DNA from: Blastobasis lacticolella
Lineage: Eukaryota > Arthropoda > Insecta > Lepidoptera > Blastobasidae
Assembly (NCBI GenBank): GCA_905147135.1
Contig: LR990056.1
Coordinates: 4,288,001 to 4,352,000 of the forward strand
Reading direction: 5' to 3'
Length of the DNA stretch: 64,000 nucleotides
Shown here in pieces: positions 33,244 through 44,104 of the stretch; positions within the stretch are counted from its first letter, which is position 1; each line of letters starts with the position of its first letter. The position numbers and the translations under genes are program-made. The notes below the pieces were generated by a model, which was given only the letters and a program-made list of their open reading frames with translations, ran no database searches and was not told the DNA's origin.

Positions 33244-36200
33244 CGTCACCAACAAGTCAATGCTGAAGCAGAATACTGGTGTGTCACGCTCCTCTACGTG
33301 GAACTCGAAACGCCAGAGAGAGCCCTGCAAAGCAATAGATAAAATATATTTATTAAACCTAAAACATTCAATATTGCGATCTACCAACTTATATGTGAAC
33401 TAACATTTGTTGCCACCGTCGCACGCGAACTTAGTATAAACCATTTCTTTTTAAACCCTAGTTACACAATTTTACACAATATGCTAATTTCAAGCACGAA
33501 ATATTTTAGGGCAAGTGCTTTTTAGTAACATGCTTATGTCAAAGTCCATTGTTAAAAAAGCGTGCTACTTTTCAGCATGCTGATAACTAACATGTGTAAC
33601 TGGAGTTTAAAGTCCAGTGGAACTACAAAAATTGGCTAAGTTTATAGCTAAGCTAGAAACAACAGCGTCTCTCTTCATCGGTACTAAATGTTGAAACAGA
33701 TTATAGTTATTACTGCAATATACAGGGTGTTACATAATATATGTATGAAGCCGTGAACTGGGTGGAGTGCTAAACATATTAAAATGATAGGTAAAATTAT
33801 TTCTGTCGTACGTGGAATTTTTGTACCTATCGTTTTCATACATTTAGCCTACATCCGGTTCACGGCTTCATACATATATTATGTAACACCCTGTATAGTA
33901 ATACGGTCGTGATGACAATCAACCTGGCGACCGTAGTTCCAAAGTACGCCATTTTATAAATAAGTCGGTGGCACTGAAACATATTATTGGGTAGGTATGA
34001 TAAAGTTTGATACTGACCGCAACGAAGAAGGGATCAACGGGTAACCTGAGTCGGTAGTGGACCTGCTGCCTCTGCTGCAGTGGACAGCTGGCGCCTTGTA
34101 GACCGCGGCAGGTATCAGCTTCGGATTCCAGAGGGATGGGGATCGGTATGGTTATACCAATAATGCTGAGATATGCTGTAGCCCACGTGCGCGGCGCGTC
34201 GAGAGGTCGAGCTAATGGAAAAATCGATTGTGAAACTTTTCTAGTACTGATACTAACTTGGGTTTATGTTATTGTATATGTACTTTTCACGTGCGGTTAA
34301 AACAAATGTGTCAAAACCGTTGACGACTAGGTTTAATATGCTCTTAGTCGATCTCAAAACTTTAATCACTATACTCACGGGCGGTGAAGATCACGTCGAA
34401 CACCGCATCCCGGGTCTGCTGTACTACGCAGGGCGGACTGGAGCACCACTGCAGCACCACGAAGTCAGGGTATGGCCCTGGATTATTGATACCTGGCAAC
34501 AATGGAGAATTTTTTTGTTATACGGCAGACAATCAGGCAAGCGGGCCACCTAATGGATAGTGGTCACCGCATCAGCAACACCAGGGCAGTTGTTCAATGC
34601 GTCGTCTGCCTCTGAGGGATCCTCTAATATACCTCTTGAACGATTCCATGTCATAGTCCAAAGGAAACACTGTGATTGGGAGCTCATTCCACATCCAAAT
34701 CGTACGAGCGAAAAACGTTATTTCGAACCTTTGCGTGGTGACCAACACAGGGTGGATGGCCGCACTGGGATTCGAGCTTGATAGCTCTCGCTTACGAGAC
34801 GGATACCTTAACCGCTCGGCCACCGACGCTCCTACTCCGTTTCGTTCAGGTGCAACACCAGCCAGAAATGCTTTTGCAAGGGTGTATGTAGATCATATCA
34901 GCAAGAACCAGGTACGGCGTCGCCATAATCGGTGGTTCCGTCGTTTGTACTTGTATTTTGAGCAACCAAGCCCAGTGGATGTCACGGGTCTCACCCAAAG
35001 AGCTAGTTTGCTCCGGATACAGCATCACACGTGGGGGTTGTTGATTTTAGGCGACACCAGACCTCGTCCTCCACTGATTTGCGCTACCTCCAGCCCGTAA
35101 TACCAGTGCGTATGTAGATGCGAAGGGGAGTGTAGGGCTGTCGCAGTCAGGATGGAAGCGAAAGGATTTGAAGCCGACAAGAATACTAGCATCGAGTCAG
35201 TTTGAAGGAGGACAGATACTATATTTTTTGTGTAATATAATAAAGAAGTATGGTTAAGACTGCTGTGGTTGTTCGCTTGATCTGTTCTTCTTTAATTTGT
35301 CTTCGGTGTTGGGTATTCTTGTTGTCATGTCCCAGGTGGCCTTTCCCACGATGTCCAGTCGTGAGCAACCTACCATAAACTTTGCGCAAGAGGTACCTTC
35401 TTTCCACCGGCGTGTTGTAATATTTAATCTACATAACTTCAACGATATCATCTGCTTGACACTTGTTAGTACCCATGGTCGATCTTGTTCACTTTCTCCA
35501 ATGTCCGTCGTTGTGTTGTGTGGAATCTGTCTCCGGTGCTTGGTATATTTTTCCAGCTTCGTTTTTCATTTCACCCATCTGCCATCACCTGCTGGTCTTC
35601 TTTAGACTTCGTTGTATAATTATCTATGCCGGGGTTCAATGAATCTTCAGGTCGACCAACTTTACGTTTTGTTTCTGAGTGTTGTAGGGCTGCCTGTATA
35701 TGTGGGTTCTCGTGCCTCATTATGTGGCCGTAGTATGTCAGCCTCCGTACTTTTATTATTTTAGTGATAGTTTTTCCATCTAAAATCTGCCATATTTTCT
35801 TATCAGAACATACCTCCAAAGATGAATATTTCGTATCGTCGTAGTTTGGATCGATTAGCCTTTGTTTGGGACGGCACTTTCAAACCGTAGGTCATCGTAG
35901 GGCATATTACCATTTTGTAGATTCCCTAAATATTATATTTCCTTCACGGGTTGGATTGACACTCCCCCTTAGATATACTCTGATGGGACTGTTGGTAGGT
36001 GAGTTGGATGGATCTCTGATTATCAATTTTGTCTTGGAACCATTTATAACAAGTCCTACCGATTCAAGTAATATTTTCAATCTTGTTATTGTCTTGTCCA
36101 AGTTGACTATATCCGTTCCAATTAGAATCAGGTCGTCGGCAAATGAAAGGATGAGCGGCATCGTAATTTTCTGGTCCTGATCCAAAGTAAGCTCGTCGTC

Positions 36201-37756
36201 TTCCTCCTCAAGTGTTCGCAGCACTTCGTCCATGACTTGGGTAAATAGTTTGGGTGATAGTGTGCATCCCTGCTTAACTCCTTTTCCTTTGTTTATGATA
36301 TCGGAGTTCTGGCCGCACCATGAGATAAGGGTTTTCTCCTGCATACCTGCCTCTATTATCCTATTGGTTATATGTGTTCCAGTTCGGGTGAGGAGTATAT
36401 CTCTGAGTGAGCTGAGACCTGGATGAGCTCGCTTAACTTTCCCTTTGCTTTCCATTAGATTTTTGACGTTTGAAAAAAGATAACGTAATCCTAATGCAAT
36501 AAATACTTTTTCATTGTCATGTTCAATGTTTCGAGGTTGACCGTGTCGAAGGCTTTTTCTATGTCGAGGGCTGCGACATATGTTTTGGTGCCTGCTCTCC
36601 AATTGGAATCCAGTACCCTTGTTATAGTAAACATGTGGTGTGGTGACGATCTGAGTGGTTCAGTGGTCAACATGGCCGGTCTGCCACGCAAGAGGTCTTA
36701 GTTAGAGGGATTCATTTTAATTTCTGTTACGGGTCTGGGTGCTCTATGTACAATAAGTATGTATTTAACAGTACATAAGTAGTTATCTAGCACCCATAAC
36801 ACAAGCCTTGCTTGGGTTTGGGCTTAAGATTGGGGGTCAATCTGGTTCGTCCACACTACTGTCCCTGTGGTGCCGAATCTCCAGGCCCGCGGCAATCAAT
36901 GACGTCATTCGTAGGGCACTTGTCACCGTCAACGTACCGGCCGTATTAGAGCCGAAAGGTACCGTACGTGGTGATGGTGTGGCACGCTACCTGTGTGGAC
37001 ACTCTGGCGCCTTCGCATGTGGCCTCCACTGCCAGCTGCGCTGGGGCTGAGACCTCAGCTGCGGAAGACCTCAAGCGGAGGAAATACGAGAGTCTAGCGC
37101 AAGACTTCGTATTTCAGCCGTTTGGTGTGGCAACGTTGGGACCGTGGGGCCCTGGTGCGAGAAAGTTCTAGATAGAACTTTCAAAAAAATTAAATGACAC
37201 CACTGGGGACCAGAGAGCTGGCTCGTTCCTCGGGCAACGGATTAGCATCGCTATTCAACAAGGCAACGCAGCCAGCTTTCTGGGCACCATTCCGGGGAGC
37301 AGCGGTGTGGACGACTTTTTTAATTTTTAGTACCTATATATTTTATATGTATTAGCGAATAGGTATATGTATATAGATATATTTGTATTGTAACTGTAAA
37401 TATTTTATGTGTATAACAAAATAAACTGTTACAAAAAAAAAGCTTTGCTTACTTTGGGGCTAGATGGCGCCGCTGCTTGAATTTGTCCACGATTATTTAT
37501 TATTATTATTTATGTGGTTATCTGTCGAACGATCTTGTAGGAAAGCCGCTTGATGATTTTTTAACTGGATTTTTTCGTCTAATTTCTTTAATATGAAGTA
37601 AGCGTATATCCTGTAACCGACCCCCGACGTTCCTACTCAAATTATATTACTGTCCATCGTGTATTTGTGTAGTGTAAGTAAGTACTCACACTGAGTCGTG
37701 GGGGAGGCCTGCACAGCCGCGGCTACTGCGGCGAGGAGAAACACGGACCTCAACAT
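33223..37756 (-). CDS. NPC2-like (ML-domain) secreted lipid-binding protein, gene 2
   Basis: Four exons: 37756-37690, 34492-34379, 34211-34018 and 33324-33223, with GT/AG borders and phases 1, 1, 0. Exon sizes equal those of gene 1 except the last, which is 3 bases shorter. The 158-aa product begins '[17 protein letters not shown]' (signal peptide), then an ML domain with cysteines at 23, 39, 44, 95, 103 and 144. Conserved strands include '[17 protein letters not shown]' and '[18 protein letters not shown]'; the end is '[16 protein letters not shown]'. The role is inferred as for gene 1: a secreted carrier of sterol or other lipid. Intron 1 is 3.2 kb and filled with LINE and SINE sequence; intron 2 is only 167 bases; intron 3 has two MITEs. 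The coding frame is intact. The exons themselves are clean, suggesting purifying selection. Confidence 0.9.
33450..33611. mobile_element. MITE in intron 3 of gene 2
   Basis: The arms 'tttaaaccctagttacaca' and 'tgtgtaactggagtttaaa' are inverted, with 'gcatgctgataactaac' inside. About 160 bp. Confidence 0.65.
33723..33893. mobile_element. MITE with long perfect-looking inverted ends in intron 3 of gene 2
   Basis: The ends 'cagggtgttacataatatat' and 'atatattatgtaacaccctg' are exact inverted copies, and the match continues through 'gtatgaagccgtgaac'. TA flanks both ends (33721-33722, 33894-33895). The long near-perfect arms suggest a young insertion of a Tc1/mariner-type MITE. Confidence 0.9.
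34510..34835 (-). repeat. Family 4 piece, unclassified repeat and SINE family 1 head
   Basis: From left to right on the plus strand: a reversed family 4 end ('caagcgggccacctaatgg'), a block with 'gagctcattccacatccaaa', and at 34757-34833 the reversed tRNA-like head of SINE family 1 ('gagcgtcggtggccgagcgg' on the minus strand). All lie within intron 1 of gene 2. Confidence 0.6.
35571..36691 (-). pseudogene. Non-LTR retrotransposon (LINE) reverse transcriptase, broken
   Basis: On the minus strand, 36491-36691 carries '[14 protein letters not shown]' (first catalytic Asp region). Then 35907-36602 carries '[13 protein letters not shown]' and the catalytic 'SFADDLILI', and 35571-35819 carries the C-terminal '[16 protein letters not shown]' and 'KRKVGRPED'. 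These parts lie in different frames, so the ORF is frameshifted and dead; the 5' end is missing. The element sits in intron 1 of NPC2-like gene 2, in the same orientation. Confidence 0.88.
36652..36830 (+). repeat. SINE family 2, split by a LINE
   Basis: Head 'gatctgagtggttcagtgg', body 'ctgttacgggtctgggtgct', and 3' block 'cacccataacacaagccttg'. The rest of the 3' end resumes at 37441 ('agctttgcttactttggggc'). Confidence 0.8.
36831..37440 (+). mobile_element. LINE 3' end with poly(A), inserted in a SINE
   Basis: The plus strand contains, in two frames, the C-terminal part of a LINE ORF2: '[19 protein letters not shown]', then '[16 protein letters not shown]' and '[12 protein letters not shown]', with '[20 protein letters not shown]' after a shift. 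It ends with 'aaataaactgttac' and an A run at 37432-37441. The sequence 'agc.ttgctt..tttggggct' appears on both sides, consistent with a target duplication in the SINE tail. Confidence 0.8.
37441..37490 (+). repeat. SINE family 2, remaining 3' end
   Basis: Continuation of the SINE at 36652-36830 after the LINE insertion: 'ggggctagatggcgccgctg' and 'gaatttgtcc'. Confidence 0.7.
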
Positions 37757-37837
37757 GCTGGCGACTCTTAGCGACACTTGACGACAGTTGTGCCGACACT
37801 GACTGCGCCGCTCTGCTGCGTGGAGGATAGTGACACA

Positions 37838-37875
37838 CTTCAGGGGGCTTCGACTATATAACCGACGTTATCACC
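37838..37875 (-). promoter_or_regulatory. Core promoter of NPC2-like gene 2 (GATA + TATA)
   Basis: On the minus strand 'gataacgtcggttatatagt' followed by 'cgaagccccctgaag'. It matches 28387-28424 upstream of gene 1 almost base for base. TATA lies about 100 bases before the start codon; 'tcacta' about 30 bases downstream is a plausible start site. Weaker similarity continues upstream for about another 100 bases. Confidence 0.75.
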
Positions 37876-38167
37876 TCAACTATTTGATTGATTACCAGCT
37901 GCATCCTCATGATTCATGACAACAATTTTATCATCAAGCCCAAAAAACAATTATCTATTATTTGTCTACGTGTAATTTTATTTATCAATAAATTTGTCGA
38001 TACAAACTCGGTGTTAGATGGGTATCACATTTAGATTATTTGAAAATATTAATCAAACAATTCAAGGCCATAATTTTGGAAAGCAAGCAAAGGTACAAGC
38101 GTACCTACCTCTAACTAATTTAAAGGAATTTTTTTATGTATTTCTACACAATCGCTGTTTAACCTAT

Positions 38168-38874
38168 TCGCGAGTATAGGTCTCTGTTCAGCAGTGGAGA
38201 GTATAGGTCTCTGTTCAGCAGTGGAGAGAATAGGTCTCTGTCCAGCAGCGGAGAGTATAGGTCTCTGTTCAGCAGTGGAGAGTATAGGTCTCTGTTCAGC
38301 AGTGGCGAGTATAGGTCTCTGTTCAGCAGTGGAGAGTATAGGTCTCTGTTCAGCAATGGAGAGTATAGGTCTCTGTTCAGCAGTGGAGAGTATAGGTCTC
38401 TGTTCAGCAGTGGAGAGTATAGGTCTCTGTTCAGCAGTGGAGAGTATAGGTCTCTGTTCAGCAGTGGAGAGTATAGGTCTCTGTTCAGCAGTGGAGAGTA
38501 TAGGTCTCAGTTCAGCAATGGAGAGTATAGGTCTCTGTTCAGCAGTGGAGAGTATAGGTCTCTGTTCAGCAGTGGAGAGTATAGGTCTCTGTTCAGCAGT
38601 GGAGAGTATAGGTCTCTGTTCAGCAATGGAGAGTATAGGTCTCTGTTCAGCAGTGGAGAGTATAGGTCTCTGTTCAGCAATGGAGAGTATAGGTCTCTGT
38701 TCAGCAGTGGAGAGTATAGGTCTCAGTTCAGCAATGGAGAGTATAGGTCTCTGTTCAGCAGTGGAGAGTATAGGTCTCTGTTCAGCAATGGAGAGTATAG
38801 GTCTCTGTTCAGCAGTGGAGAGTATAGGTCTCTGTTCAGCAGTGGAGAGTATAGGTCTCTGTTCAGCAGTGGAC
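38168..38874 (+). repeat. 27-bp minisatellite derived from a LINE 3' end
   Basis: About 26 head-to-tail units of 'gagtataggtctctgttcag' plus 'cagtgga'. Because 27 is nine codons and the unit lacks stops, long frames are open on both strands (SAVESIGLC on plus, STAEQRPIL on minus); these are by-products. The last unit runs into 'cgtcctgagatgatggtgaa', the usual end of an RTE-like LINE, so the array appears to have grown from that LINE's last codons. Confidence 0.92.
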
Positions 38875-39440
38875 GTCCTGAGATGATGGTGAAGATGATA
38901 CATATTTACAAAATTTACCTTAAAAAACATTACAAATGACATCTTATGGAAACTCAGAAGGAAGGTATTCTAGAACACTTCATGCGCTACAGTAGCATAT
39001 TAGGTATTTGTGTAGCCAGAGGGAACATGCGAGTACATACTTACCTAAACTACCTACCAACAACCTATCTGTTTTTGTTTGATTATTATTATTTAATTGT
39101 ATACATATATTTAGTAAATTATATTTATAATGTATACCTACTTAGATTAATTATTAATATGGTACCTCTATTTACATAGACATAGACATAGACATGATTT
39201 ATTTTGACATCACAAAAATCCATAAGCGTTTACATAATATGAACATTTTAGAACACTTCAATACTAAACAAAAATAAAGCAGGTACAAACACAACAAATC
39301 ATGGACCAAGGCGATGCCAAAAACATATACACACATATACATACACATATACATGGACATATACTCCAATCTTCAGATTATAATGTTATTATTACTGTGT
39401 CTATCATTTTATACATTTCACATTAAGTATATTATTTTAC

Positions 39441-39840
39441 AGACAGAGTCGGCACAATTGCCGTCAAATATCGCCAAGAGCCTTTTGAGCCGTGTGGTGT
39501 CCGGCAGAGTAGAATAGCACCAACCCCTAACACTCGTGGGTGTCGTACAAGGCGATTAATGTTCTCCAGGCAATAGATCTAGAATCTCCGTAAGCTGGAA
39601 AATGGGCAGCAGCGTTTTCCATACTTTCCATATAACACTGCGATCTCCAACCCGCCTGCCAAGCGTGGAGATTATGGCAATAACCTCCCTTTTCGTGGCA
39701 GAGGCCCCTAGTCCTGCAGTGGACTGTTATGAGCTGTGATGATGATCGCCAAGAGTCGCCAGTGTGTTGTCGTTCGTGATTCTCCTCGCCGCCATAGCTG
39801 CGGCTGCGCAGGCCTCTCCCGCCACTCATTGAGTACTTAC
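39441..39840 (+). pseudogene. Inverted NPC2-like exon 1 relic, split by a retroposon
   Basis: On the plus strand, 39441-39480 plus 39756-39840 align with the 5' UTR and exon 1 of gene 2 read on its own strand. Shared blocks include 'gtcggcacaa', 'aagagtcgccag', 'ctcctcgccgc' and 'gcgcaggcctc'. The start codon position reads GTG, and the donor region reads 'attgagtactta' where gene 2 has 'agtgtgagtactta', so the GT donor is lost. A family 3 retroposon lies between the two parts. I found no exons 2-4 downstream. It is a dead duplicate in the opposite orientation to the three genes. Confidence 0.85.
39481..39746 (+). mobile_element. Family 3 retroposon inside the exon 1 relic
   Basis: Runs from 'cgtgtggtgtccggcagagt' to 'gggctgtgatgatg'-like tail. 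'atcgccaagag' is present at both 39470-39480 and 39745-39755, a clean target-site duplication, and the interrupted sequence is otherwise continuous with gene 2's 5' UTR. Confidence 0.88.
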
Positions 39841-39872
39841 TTATACTACACAAATATACAATAGTCATTGTT

Positions 39873-40250
39873 ATTTTAAAGGTATGTTCCGGGTTTCCTA
39901 TCGCGTACCTCGGTCGTCCCGTGACCATGGTGCATGCAACTGCGTCGCAATATCGTGCTACTCGTCAATAAAGGTACGCGGTTCCTACCGGTTCCTACCC
40001 GGAACATACTTTTAAGATGTGTGATAATAACCGCGATAGTTTAAAATATTAGGCATTGTTATAATTGAAATAACCAAAACAGACAAAAGTGCAGATAATT
40101 GCGATTAACGCTAATGTAGAGTGGAAGCGCTTCGAAATCGGTTCTGTACTTACAAACTTACAAACACGAAGGAAGAAGAAACCCGAAAATGTGTAGTGAA
40201 AGTGCAGTGAATAACCACGAACGTCTTAAAATCAATAAAACATGAAGAAA
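39873..40250 (+). repeat. Fold-back repeat, copy 1
   Basis: Arms 'aaaggtatgttccgggt' (39879-39895) and 'acccggaacatactttt' (39997-40013) are inverted. The centre carries 'catgcaactgcgtcgcaata', and the distal part has 'agtgaataaccacgaacgtc'. The second copy is at 40957-41160. Confidence 0.65.
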
Positions 40251-40379
40251 TTAACTTTATGTCCAATGGATTTTTAAATTAATAGGCTGATGGGAAGTGG
40301 TTTGCCTATGAATGTCAGCATTACCAGTGGTATCACAAATGCGTTGGAAAAACTTCCAAACCCCCGAGATCCATCATAA

Positions 40380-40610
40380 TCATCATATCAGCCAGAAGAC
40401 GCCCACTGATGGGCATAGGCCTCCCCCAGAGATCTCCACAAAGGCCGGTCCTGTGCTTTCCGCATCCAGCTGGTACCTGCGATCCTTACCACGTCGTCGG
40501 TCCACCTTGTGGGAGGCCTACCCACGCTACGTCTTCCGGTACGTGGTACGTGGCCCGAGATACGAAGGCAAAACCAAAAGGTTCGTCCAAAGCCCAAGCC
40601 ACTGATCCCC
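40380..40610 (-). repeat. LINE C-terminus, RTE-like
   Basis: The minus strand encodes 'RSVGRPPTRWTDDVVRIAG' then 'MRKAQDRPLWRSLGEAYA' and ends 'HQWASSG' with a stop, followed by a (gat)n-type tail. This is the typical C-terminus of RTE-like LINEs in Lepidoptera, and the clearest copy in the window. Confidence 0.8.
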
Positions 40611-40669
40611 TTGGCACAATGGAAACCTTACTCACCGACAAGAACACAATACTATCTACGACATTGACG

Positions 40670-40945
40670 AGCTGAGTGGTTCAGTTGGTTAACATAGCTG
40701 GTCTGCCACTGTGAACGACGTAACAGTATGTATTTAACAAGCGTGAAGCTTTCACTTTACGACCTGAGTGGTTCGGTCGGGCAGAAATTGAAATAATGAA
40801 TTTTAGTTTCTGTCACGGGTCTGGGTGTTCTATGTATAATAAGTATGTATTTAAAAGTATTTAAGTAGTATATCAGTTATCTAATACCCATAGTACAAGC
40901 TTTGCTTAGTTTGGGCTAGATGGCGCTGTGTGAATTTGTCCACGA
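40670..40945 (+). repeat. SINE family 2 with rearranged head
   Basis: The head motif 'gagtggttcagttggttaac' occurs once at 40675 and again, truncated, at 40766 ('gagtggttcggtcgggcaga'), before a normal body and 3' block ('acccatagtacaagctttgc', 'gggctagatggcgctgtgtg'). Confidence 0.75.
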
Positions 40946-40956
40946 ATATTTATTAA

Positions 40957-41119
40957 CTACACATATTATCGGGTTTGTTACCACGGTTAGTATTGTTTTT
41001 ACCTCGATATTCCGTTACAGCGGCACCAGTCAACTCGTGACCATGACGCATGCAACTGCGTCGAAATATCGAGATACAACAATACTGACCGTGGTAACAA
41101 ACCCGATAATATGTGTAGT
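40957..41119. mobile_element. Fold-back element with about 55-bp arms, copy 2
   Basis: The left arm 'actacacatattatcgggtt' and the following 35 bases are inverted at the right end ('aacccgataatatgtgtagt'). The centre shares 'gcatgcaactgcgtcgaaat' with the copy near 39.9 kb, and the sequence beyond the right arm shares 'gtgaataaccacgaa'. Confidence 0.8.
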
Positions 41120-41389
41120 GAAAGAGTAGTGAATAACCACGAAAGTCTTTAAAGCTTGAAGCTATATTAATGCAATGAAAGAAAGTGGAAAAATGCATCC
41201 AGTGTATTATTACAGTCGCCGATCATACAATTTATTAAGGTTTGTAAACCGTTTCAAATATGACGATAATTGTTGAAAAAGCGTCCGATTAGGACGGAAA
41301 CGGGTTGAATACACATTGCATTTGAAATGAAAGTGAAAACGTAAAATGTGAGCGAGCAAAAAGCCTTATTAATAAAATAATTATCTTGA

Positions 41390-41515
41390 CGTTAATCTCC
41401 CGGTTGTGCTCTCGCGCCCGAGGACTCGGGGTTCACCTTGACCGTGATCCTGGATTTGGCAGATCTAATAATTACAGTGGAGCGACTGTCATTTGACCTT
41501 TGTCAAAATTGTGTG
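41390..41515 (-). repeat. SINE family 1 fragment (3' half)
   Basis: On the minus strand the 3' half from 'gtcaaatgacagtcgctcca' to 'ctcccggttgtgc'-complement is present. Confidence 0.6.
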
Positions 41516-43130
41516 AGACGTAGCAACGGTCCGCTTGTGCTAACTTGTCTTTCTAAGCATAAAATTTGATTTCTTTCTATAAGCTATTATTGTCAATCAA
41601 TCAATAAATCAATCAATTAATTTTATTCAACATAGGTATCAAAAATACACTTATTGAACGTTAATACAATGTCCATACTTAACAGTACCAACATAAACAA
41701 TAAATAAAAATTAATAGATAATGTCAAATCGATATACGTCTATCATACAATGTATTAAATATAATTTATATAAATGAATTAAATGTCAAGAATGAATATT
41801 AAAATGTCAAAACATTTGCCACATATCAATTATGTAATTTTAATTTAACCGAATGTCACTCCAAGCATTTTTAACTCTAACATAGTCATTTACGTTATAA
41901 TATGCTTTTTTACATAAAGTGATCTTTACAACAGACTTAAATTTATTTATAGGCAGCTTGACTATGTCGTTAGGTATTTTATTATTTTATTATCCACTTA
42001 TTATTTTATTATTTAATCGTTCAGCGAGAGGCATGGTAAGCATTTATCCGAGAAAAAATCGGAAAATTGTCCTTTACAAGGTCACCATCATCATCCTAAC
42101 GTTTATCCCGGCTTATGCCAGGGTCTGCTTTCCGACTTTTCTTCCTCCACTTCGAGCTTACGCAGCACGTGCTCAAACCAGCATTTATACTATTAAATTA
42201 TTTAAACGATAATGTAAACCGCATCATAATCCGTTGCGTGGTTTAGGAGGTTAGCTCCTCCGGATAAGCGACTTTAGATTATAGTATGTGAAGATGGTTT
42301 GGGATTACCTAAATTCTACTCTGCCGGACACTTGCCTTAACTTCGGCTTAACTTCGTTGAATAATTGAAACTGATAAAGAAAAGTCACTTGTCTGTGTTA
42401 GATAAAAATAGCTCCCTGTCCGGTGGATCGCACAATGCCGATGTAGCGAATTATTGAAAGAAAGAAAGAAAGAAAATATTTATTACAAAGGACGCCACGA
42501 CATAATAATATACATTTAACTTAAAAAAAAAATAGTACATAAAACACGGAGACAATTATAGGGTTCCCAGTGGCATTTTTCGTGGGCATCCAGCGTAAAT
42601 GGTCCCTCCTCAGCATAATGTTGTGGCCGCTTGCCGCGAACCACCAGCGTTTTCAGTGGGCCCCGTAATATCCCATATTGCTACAGCAGTTGTTAATACT
42701 AGGCTTGTTATCTAGGGCACATGGGCACATTCGTTATGTATGCGCAGTGGGTAGTGTCCCGTAATCCGCATTCTTAAAATTGTGCCTTGGCTATGAATAC
42801 TCGTGAATAGCTCGCAGCTACATAATATGTATTTTTGCAGACAAAACGTTAGATTTTAGAATGATATTTATATAAGCGCTGGAATGCTATCGGCCGGTGA
42901 CTAAGACTTAACTGTACTGGGATGATTTAAATCAAGTATCTCTTCATACGGCCGGCCACTGCACTTGACTGTTTATTCTACGCCAGTGGCGAGTCAAGTG
43001 CCGTACGGAGTTTGAGAGGTGCATGCACCATCTTGCCATTTGCAAGGCACCTTGCAAGACAGTTGCCTCTCTAGTGTGGTGTGATCAATGTAAATCGAGC
43101 TTATTGAATTTATGATGTCGTCACATAGCC
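41516..43130. other. Gene-free region with LINE-end pieces
   Basis: No supportable gene. About 41610-41720 ('ttttattcaacataggtatc') and 42450-42560 (a (gaaa)n run followed by 'tatttattacaaaggacgcc') look like LINE 3' ends in reverse. Confidence 0.45.
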
Positions 43131-43131
43131 T

Positions 43132-43390
43132 CATCACAGCCCGTAACAGTCCACTGCAGGTCCACTTAGGGCCTCACCCACGAAAGGGGAGATTATTGCC
43201 ATAATCTCCACGCTTGGCAGGCGGGTTGGAGATCGCAGTGTTTAAATATGACAATGGAAAATGCTGCTGCCCATTTTCCAGACTACGGAGACTCTTGATC
43301 TTTTGCCTCGAAAACATTAGTCGCCTTGTACGACACCCATGAGTGTAAGGGGTTGGTGCTATTCTACTCTGCCGGACACCATACGGCCAA
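43132..43390 (-). repeat. Family 3 retroposon
   Basis: On the minus strand the copy runs from 'gtatggtgtccggcagagta' to 'gactgttacgggctgtgatg'. It is very similar to the copy at 25430-25684. Confidence 0.82.
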
Positions 43391-44104
43391 CATAGCCTAG
43401 TTCCACCATCCTCTGATGCTAAACTGTCTCTACTAAAATTTGTGCAGTAAAAGCAGACAAACAGAGACATAGTTATTTTCGCATTTTTAATGTTAGTAGG
43501 GACGTTACCGGAACAGTTCTAGTATAATAGAACTACAGATTGTGATAATCGTGCATTCGTTTACCATTGTCAAAATGTTTCTTAATTATTTTTTTGCCGA
43601 TTGGGTATTTCCGAATCAAACTACTGATCTACTGTCATAATATTAAGTGGTTGTCAACATACTAAACTGGTTTTGTTTATTTTTTGCTACTTACCATTTT
43701 TCGCGCATAGGCGGACAGTATCATTTGACAATAGGCTTCCGGAACATCATTTTTTGTATTGATTACGCTTAGATCTTTTAAACTGCGCAACGGATTGTAA
43801 TGCGGTTTTCAACAATAGAAAGAGTGATTCAAGAGAAAGGTTTACAAACAAGAAAAAAAAGGGCTGGTAGGGGTACTCAAACTCAAACTCAAATACGTTT
43901 ATTCAGTTTAGGTTTTTACAAACACTTATGAACGTCACAATTACGCGAACGAAGTCTCGGAAGGCCAGCTTGTATTTCAATAATTGAAACTGATAGACAT
44001 TACAAATATAGACGTTACTTAAATAAATACTCATATAGGATACTCATATATGAGTATTTATTTAAGTAACCTTACCTGAAGCAAAAGTATCATAGACAGA
44101 AGGC

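Noticed and set aside
38168..38874. Regular short repeats that might suggest a CRISPR array
   Set aside because: Units are directly adjacent with no variable spacers, and the sequence is from an animal genome; it is a minisatellite.
38115..38942. 275-codon frame on the minus strand with repeated STAEQRPIL
   Set aside because: It is a by-product of the 27-bp tandem repeat, whose unit is nine codons without stops; the opposite strand is equally open. No signal, start context or flanking exon structure supports a protein.
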